From positions 1-10,513 of the forward strand of contig CAJCIF010000423.1 of assembly GCA_903970355.1 (NCBI GenBank): a DNA stretch of 10,513 nt, in the 5' to 3' direction. A program made the translations under genes and the position numbers. This DNA comes from Actinomycetota bacterium. GTDB lineage: Bacteria; Cyanobacteriota; Vampirovibrionia; Obscuribacterales; Obscuribacteraceae. Shown here piece by piece: positions 7,026-10,513 of this stretch (position 1 is its first letter; every line of letters begins with the position of its first letter). The notes under the pieces were generated by a model, which worked only from the letters and a program-made list of their open reading frames with translations, did no database searches and was not told the origin of the DNA.

Positions 7026-8309
7026 GTGCCGTTTCGAGTAAGCTGCATGTTGCAAAGTGAGCAGGAAATGGCGCTCAGACTTCTTTCAGGTGTATCAGTT
7101 GCGCAAATTCGGCCCTCCATGGAGCCGGATAAATTTGACGCATCTAAAAGACGGCTTGAAAATCATTTCACGGCAGTGCTGTTTATAGCACCACTGGTGG
7201 TGCTTTTTCTTTTGACAGCAATAAGCTGCGGGATTTCCAAAGCCAACTTTTCAGTGGATGAAAAACGGGCATTGGCTTCAATACCGAAAATTCATCACTT
7301 AAAGGATCTGCTTACTTTTCCGCCGGCATTCGAAAAATTCCTGAACGATAATTTTGCATACCGAACACAACTTGTGCAATGGGACAGCATCGCTAAGTGG
7401 AGTCTCTTTCGAACATCTACGCACCCCTGCGTGTTTGTTGGCAAAGATGACTGGCTCTTCTTGTCAGATGAGTCTGACAAAGTCACTCTCAGGCACGACC
7501 CGCTTTTTTCAGCGAATGAATTGTCTGAGTGGACGCGCGTACTGGAAGCGAGGCGGCGCTGGTTAGCAAAGAGAAACATCAAATACATTGTGGTGATTGC
7601 GCCGAGCAAATGCACTGTTTACCCGGAATATTTTCCGGACTACTTCAAACCAATCAGGGCAGAATCGCGCCTCGATCAATTCATTGATGCTATGCGAACA
7701 AAAACAGGCGTGCGCACGCTCGATTTAAGAGAATCAATGCTAAGGGCCAAAAAAACAGAAAAATTCCAGCCTATCTATTTCAAAACCGATTCTCACTGGA
7801 ATTTCGTCGGCGCCCGTAGAGCTACAACTGTGATCGTAAATGCCATTACGGATTGGTTTCCTTCTCTTGCGAGTGTCTCCGATAACGATACAAAGATAGT
7901 TCGTTCTGAGCTGACAAATGGAGATCTGGCTGGAATGCTAGGTTTGAACGACTATCTCAAAGAAGAGCAAGTACTGCTTGTGCCAAATGGCAATTTCAGT
8001 TGGCATGATTCAAAAGACATGCCTCACCCACCGCTTGATGCTCCACAGCGTACCCATGAACCTTTCGCCACCGAAGTCGATAAGAAAAATTTGCCAAAAG
8101 CCCTTGCCCTGAGAGACTCATTTTTTCAAAACGTCCGATTCTATCTATCGAACTATTTCCGAAGAATCAGCTATTACTGGCCCTTACAAGAGTTTCCAGC
8201 CGAAGCAATCGAAAAGGAACATCCAGATATCGTGATTCAGGAAATCGTAGAAAGGTTTCTGGCAAGCGAAGTCCCTCACAATCCGCCGTCTGTAGACGCT
8301 CTTAAGTAG
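7026..8309 (+). CDS. AlgJ/AlgX-like SGNH O-acetyltransferase
   Basis: Predicted to O-acetylate a surface polysaccharide on the outer side of the cytoplasmic membrane. Counting from the GTG at 7026 (427 residues), a basic N-terminus is followed by one membrane helix (about 48-70), leaving the rest periplasmic. FSVDEKRALASIP (75-87) and FLNDNFAYRTQLV (105-117) match the family's opening. VGKDDWLFL (138-146), VVIAPSKCTVYPEYFP (189-204) and YFKTDSHWNFVGA (251-263) follow; Asp255 and His257 are the catalytic pair of the DxH motif. Ser365 in ALRDSFFQN is the expected nucleophile, and DIVIQEIVERFL (401-412) is the typical ending. The triad is complete. The true start is unclear: ATG at 7047 or 7068 is also possible, and none has a well-spaced ribosome binding site. 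No MBOAT (AlgI-like) partner is in the window; the acyltransferase at 3808 could supply acetyl groups. Confidence 0.88.
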   Translation: MPFRVSCMLQSEQEMALRLLSGVSVAQIRPSMEPDKFDASKRRLENHFTAVLFIAPLVVLFLLTAISCGISKANFSVDEKRALASIPKIHHLKDLLTFPPAFEKFLNDNFAYRTQLVQWDSIAKWSLFRTSTHPCVFVGKDDWLFLSDESDKVTLRHDPLFSANELSEWTRVLEARRRWLAKRNIKYIVVIAPSKCTVYPEYFPDYFKPIRAESRLDQFIDAMRTKTGVRTLDLRESMLRAKKTEKFQPIYFKTDSHWNFVGARRATTVIVNAITDWFPSLASVSDNDTKIVRSELTNGDLAGMLGLNDYLKEEQVLLVPNGNFSWHDSKDMPHPPLDAPQRTHEPFATEVDKKNLPKALALRDSFFQNVRFYLSNYFRRISYYWPLQEFPAEAIEKEHPDIVIQEIVERFLASEVPHNPPSVDALK

Positions 8310-8350
8310 TCACGCATGTGCGACAAGAGCCTGGTTTGGCTTTTCATTTG

Positions 8351-8374
8351 GTTTTCACAATTGAAAACTATATT
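8351..8374 (+). promoter_or_regulatory. Palindrome next to a -10-like box
   Basis: GTTTTCA (8351-8357) and TGAAAAC (8362-8368) are perfect 7-base arms around CAAT, followed at once by TATATT (8369-8374), a -10-like hexamer matching TATAAT at five of six positions. The -35 region at normal spacing is poor (ATTTGG at 8346-8351). A palindrome filling the spacer is where a dimeric regulator would bind. It lies 61 bases before the ATG of the charged protein at 8436, so it may be that gene's promoter and operator. This is a reading of pattern only. Confidence 0.35.
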
Positions 8375-8435
8375 CGAGATATCGAACTGACAGGTTGGAT
8401 GCCAAATTTCCCCGGCAACCCAAAGCGAGTGACAC

Positions 8436-9014
8436 ATGAAAGAGGACAATTCCACAAGCTCTGTGCTTGAGCAAGACGTGCAGGCAAAACCAGCACGTGA
8501 AGCCGATATCACGTCGACAAAAATAGACGCAGCCGCTGTTCAAAAGGCAAGAATCGCCGCTCAAGAACTGATCGATCAGCTAACGCAAGAGCAATCTTCG
8601 AATTCCATAGAGGACGGAAGGCACAATACAATCCACAATCTGCGAGCAAGTTCACTCCTGTTCGAGAAAATCGAAACCCAAGCCCCAGCTGAACCTGTAG
8701 CGATCACACAACCGGAATCAGCGGAGAAACCCTCTAACAAATTGAAGGAATTGGCTGGCGAATTCGTAAACAAACAAGTTGAAAAAACCACAGAACATTC
8801 CACATCCGGTTTGGCTGCACTCCTTAGGCCTAACGAAAAAAAGCGTAAAGGGCTAAAAGCCGTCCCGGAAAAAAAACAAGAAGAAAAGGCAACAGAGAAT
8901 GCCAATGACGAGTACAACGGCTGGAAAGTAATTCCTATAAACACTGCCATGGGCGGTCTACTTAAAGCAGCCCAACAACAAGAAGGCAAAGAAGCAAAAA
9001 AGGGAAGAGCCTAA
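8436..9014 (+). CDS. Charged, probably disordered hypothetical protein
   Basis: I do not recognise this 192-residue protein. It is rich in Glu, Lys, Gln, Ala and Ser, has no cysteine, and shows no signal peptide or membrane segment. Three segments look ordered: an Ala-rich helix at 31-52 (DAAAVQKARIAAQELIDQL), a helix at 102-119 (KLKELAGEFVNKQVEKTT) and a C-terminal stretch with the only tryptophan, NGWKVIPINTAMGGLLKAA (161-179). A basic tract (about 134-150, KKRKGLKAVPEKKQEEK) and a KEAKKGRA tail could contact nucleic acid or membrane. The ATG at 8436 follows GCGAG (8425-8429) with modest spacing. A terminator lies 30 bases after the stop, so it is probably transcribed alone from the palindromic promoter region upstream. 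It is likely a lineage-specific protein. Confidence 0.75.
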   Translation: MKEDNSTSSVLEQDVQAKPAREADITSTKIDAAAVQKARIAAQELIDQLTQEQSSNSIEDGRHNTIHNLRASSLLFEKIETQAPAEPVAITQPESAEKPSNKLKELAGEFVNKQVEKTTEHSTSGLAALLRPNEKKRKGLKAVPEKKQEEKATENANDEYNGWKVIPINTAMGGLLKAAQQQEGKEAKKGRA

Positions 9015-9044
9015 GGCGACATTCAAAGTTTAATCCGGGGGATC

Positions 9045-9072
9045 AAAAGGGCGGTGGCGACACCGCTCTTTT
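9045..9072 (+). terminator. Intrinsic terminator after the charged protein
   Basis: AAAAGGGCGGTG (9045-9056) pairs with CACCGCTCTTTT (9061-9072), a 12-bp stem with one G-T pair, closed by a GCGA loop (GNRA type). The stem ends in the T run CTCTTTT. It follows the stop of the upstream gene by 30 bases and precedes the next gene's start by 55. Confidence 0.85.
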
Positions 9073-9114
9073 ACGTTCAAGCTAAAATTGCGCCAGTCAA
9101 CGCCTAATATTTTT

Positions 9115-9119
9115 GAGGA
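9115..9119 (+). promoter_or_regulatory. Ribosome binding site fixing the GNAT-like gene start
   Basis: GAGGA lies eight bases before the ATG at 9128. It overlaps the in-frame TTG at 9113, so the longer reading starting there is ruled out and the ATG is preferred. This is one of the clearest Shine-Dalgarno sites in the window, with those of the GGDEF and prepilin genes. Confidence 0.7.
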
Positions 9120-9127
9120 TTCGACCT

Positions 9128-9712
9128 ATGGCCATTGTTTTGTGCCAGCTTGGCAGTCACGATGAAACAGATTGGCAAGTCATATACGAACGAGTTATTC
9201 CTCCCATTGAAAGAGTGCCGCTCGGTCGCCTGAAGGAAGGTCTGGCGAACAATCTGAGGCTCTTGCACATAACGCGGGTGGATGGACAAGCAGTAACCTT
9301 TTCGCTCATTCATTTAGGCATTGAGAATGTTCTCTGGCTTTCCTACATAGGAACCCTGCCAGAGCGGCAGTCAGAAGGCTGGGGAGCCAAGCATATCAAT
9401 GAGTTGATTCTTCAGCTCAAGCGCGATTACCCTGATCGACTGGGATTGTTCGGGGACATAAAATCTCCTCTTCAGAGCGATACACCGGAAATTGAAGCGA
9501 AGTTGAGACTAAGAAGAGAAGGATTCTACAAACGTTTAGGCGCCTTGTCACTCATAACTTATCCAGTGCCGGCCTTTGTGCCAGGCGAGCCGTTGGAACA
9601 GCGAATGATGTGCATTCCGTTTCAAGAACAAGGTTTTGATGAGAAGTTCCTCGAATCAATCAAAAACCAAGTTCTCAAAAAACTCTATCTCGTCAATTCA
9701 CCCACTGCATGA
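9128..9712 (+). CDS. GNAT-like N-acetyltransferase
   Basis: Probably an acetyl-CoA-dependent acetyltransferase of the GNAT fold, 194 residues from the ATG at 9128. A strand ending VDGQAVTFSLIHL (51-63) is followed by NVLWLSYIGTLPERQSEGWGA (67-87), where ERQSEGWGAKHI stands in the place of the family's acetyl-CoA loop (R/Q-x-x-G-x-G/A). The later RREGFYKRLGA (129-139) matches the usual R-x-x-FYxxxGF/A ending of the fold. The loop is not canonical, so the enzyme could be divergent or have lost activity. No membrane segment is seen; it is likely cytoplasmic. The acceptor substrate is unknown. The gene stands alone between two terminators with a shared stem core, and converges with the repeat protein beyond. 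Confidence 0.65.
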   Translation: MAIVLCQLGSHDETDWQVIYERVIPPIERVPLGRLKEGLANNLRLLHITRVDGQAVTFSLIHLGIENVLWLSYIGTLPERQSEGWGAKHINELILQLKRDYPDRLGLFGDIKSPLQSDTPEIEAKLRLRREGFYKRLGALSLITYPVPAFVPGEPLEQRMMCIPFQEQGFDEKFLESIKNQVLKKLYLVNSPTA

Positions 9713-9717
9713 AGAGC

Positions 9718-9747
9718 GAAAGGGCGGTATTTGCATACCGCCCTTTC
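9718..9747. terminator. Bidirectional terminator between convergent genes
   Basis: GAAAGGGCGGTAT (9718-9730) and ATACCGCCCTTTC (9735-9747) form a perfect 13-bp stem with a TTGC loop. It sits five bases after the GNAT-like stop and 23 bases beyond the stop of the minus-strand gene. A-rich and T-rich edges allow it to serve both directions, though the T tail is short (TTTC) on the plus strand. Confidence 0.8.
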
Positions 9748-9770
9748 ACATAGACCTTAAAGAGCACTTT

Positions 9771-10496
9771 TTAGAAGTGGAATTTCGTTCCTAGCAGAGT
9801 GTAATACGTTGGACCCGGGAACGTTGCCATCAAACTGGACGGTCTGCTCAAGTTAAGCGGATCCGTACCGATGGTCTTTATGAAAGCTCCGGTCGAAAAG
9901 AATGGCGAGCCGAAGAATGACTGATAGATCGTGTAATTTTGTTGTCCGGCAAGGACCGTCTTAAGGACTCCACTGGGATAAGTAAAGAAGCTCGTTGGGT
10001 TGCTCGAAAGCGTAATGGAGCTTGGTCCATTTAGTGTATTCAGCGGATCATTTCCGAATGCAAGCAGAGAATTTACGCCTCTGAAGTATGTGCTGCTGAA
10101 GAAGGGGCGACCATAATACAAACCAGTGAATTCACCGCCAGCGATACTGCCGCTGAGTGATGGTCCTCTGAGAATTCCCTGATTCAAGCCACCGCGTCCT
10201 GCATTTGCGTATTGGCTGAAATATGCGCTTTGGGAACCGGTAAGGTGAACTCCCAAAATCTGACTGACTTTGAATGCCCCTTGCGGCAATGTGCCAACTC
10301 CACCTGTGAAATTCAATACGTTGGCTGATGAACCACTAAATTGGTTAAAGAAGTTGCCCGTATTATTTGGGTTGCTGCCAATGGCATCAATAACTGTCCC
10401 GATTCTCGTATAGGTATTGCCGCTAAAGTTGAGATAGTAGGTGCCACTAAGGACGCCACTAGAAACGCTACCACCGGTAAAGAGCTGTTGCCCGAG
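9771..10496 (-). CDS. Partial Gly/Ser/Phe/Tyr-rich repeat protein (C-terminal part)
   Basis: I do not recognise this protein. It stops with TAA at 9771-9773 and is open to the contig end, so its N-terminus is missing. About 241 genuine residues remain; the apparent start at 10511 lies in adapter sequence, and its MLFRS residues are artefact. Composition is extreme: Gly, Ser, Thr, Asn, Leu, Phe and Tyr dominate, with only one Glu, few Asp, Lys and Arg, and no Cys. A motif recurs three times: DAIGSNPNN, LAFGNDPLN and KTIGTDPLN. The last two lie in longer similar units (YYGRPFFSSTYF...DPLN...PSS; FFGSPFFSTGAF...DPLN...PSS). The chain ends in LLGTKFHF with a C-terminal aromatic residue. Such a chain suits a secreted or outer-surface beta structure, by inference. 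It converges with the GNAT-like gene across a shared terminator. Confidence 0.75.
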   Translation of the reverse strand, partial: LGQQLFTGGSVSSGVLSGTYYLNFSGNTYTRIGTVIDAIGSNPNNTGNFFNQFSGSSANVLNFTGGVGTLPQGAFKVSQILGVHLTGSQSAYFSQYANAGRGGLNQGILRGPSLSGSIAGGEFTGLYYGRPFFSSTYFRGVNSLLAFGNDPLNTLNGPSSITLSSNPTSFFTYPSGVLKTVLAGQQNYTIYQSFFGSPFFSTGAFIKTIGTDPLNLSRPSSLMATFPGPTYYTLLGTKFHF

Positions 10497-10513
10497 AGAT
10501 CGGAAGAGCACAC
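10497..10513 (+). other. Illumina adapter sequence at the contig end
   Basis: The last 17 bases, AGATCGGAAGAGCACAC, are the first 17 bases of the standard Illumina TruSeq read-1 adapter. They are not genomic. Untrimmed adapter was assembled into the contig, so the genome ends at or before 10496. Translated on the minus strand, the adapter gives the familiar artefact N-termini VLFRS and VCSSDL in two frames. Confidence 0.97.

Noticed and set aside
8576..8989. A 137-codon minus-strand frame with hydrophobic stretches opposite the charged protein.
   Set aside because: It arises from the Glu/Lys-rich codons of the plus-strand gene, which has the better start and the matching terminator; the minus frame has no sign of its own promoter or terminator.

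Overview
The window reads as a chromosomal or metagenomic contig end from a bacterium with a cell envelope and moderate base composition. It carries ten apparently intact coding genes and two partial ones, one at each edge. The best lineage clue is the two-component pair. The response regulator has the GLDAGADDYIVKPFDLDEL wording and the kinase the dASHELRTPLTAIQTN wording common in cyanobacterial OmpR-type systems. Together with the T-x-ITDxGL leucine-rich repeats and a lone Flp-like prepilin, this points weakly to the Cyanobacteriota, perhaps the non-photosynthetic Melainabacteria/Vampirovibrionia. That is an inference from remembered family wording, not a search result. No tRNA, rRNA, CRISPR array, transposase or phage gene was seen.

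Layout, left to right: (1) the 3' part of a secreted-type beta-rich protein (to 463); (2) a coiled-coil GGDEF diguanylate cyclase (630-1316, +); (3) a small Flp/TadE-like prepilin (1339-1584, -) with its own promoter; (4) a family 2 glycosyltransferase (1797-2861, +); (5) a leucine-rich-repeat protein (2839-3660, -) whose end runs into the glycosyltransferase; (6) an acyltransferase-3 membrane protein (3808-4986, +) behind a long hairpin; (7) an OmpR-type regulator and its histidine kinase (6891 down to 4983, -); (8) an AlgJ/AlgX-like SGNH acetyltransferase (7026-8309, +); (9) a charged, probably disordered hypothetical protein (8436-9014, +); (10) a GNAT-like protein (9128-9712, +) bracketed by two hairpin terminators sharing a stem core; (11) the C-terminal part of a Gly/Ser/Phe/Tyr-rich repeat protein (9771-10496, -). 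The last 17 bases are Illumina adapter sequence, not genome. There is no stretch of more than 300 bases without a gene; the longest gap is 1585-1796, which holds the prepilin promoter.

Taken together, the glycosyltransferase, the membrane acyltransferase and the periplasmic SGNH acetyltransferase would fit building and O-acylating a surface polysaccharide. The diguanylate cyclase, prepilin and two-component system fit control of a surface-attached state. The strands alternate and only the regulator/kinase pair is clearly an operon, so this functional link is a hypothesis. I did not find a clearly new system. The strongest unusual observations are the adapter-derived contig end, the hairpin before the acyltransferase, the leucine-rich repeat that breaks exactly at the glycosyltransferase stop codon, and the paired terminator hairpins around the GNAT gene.
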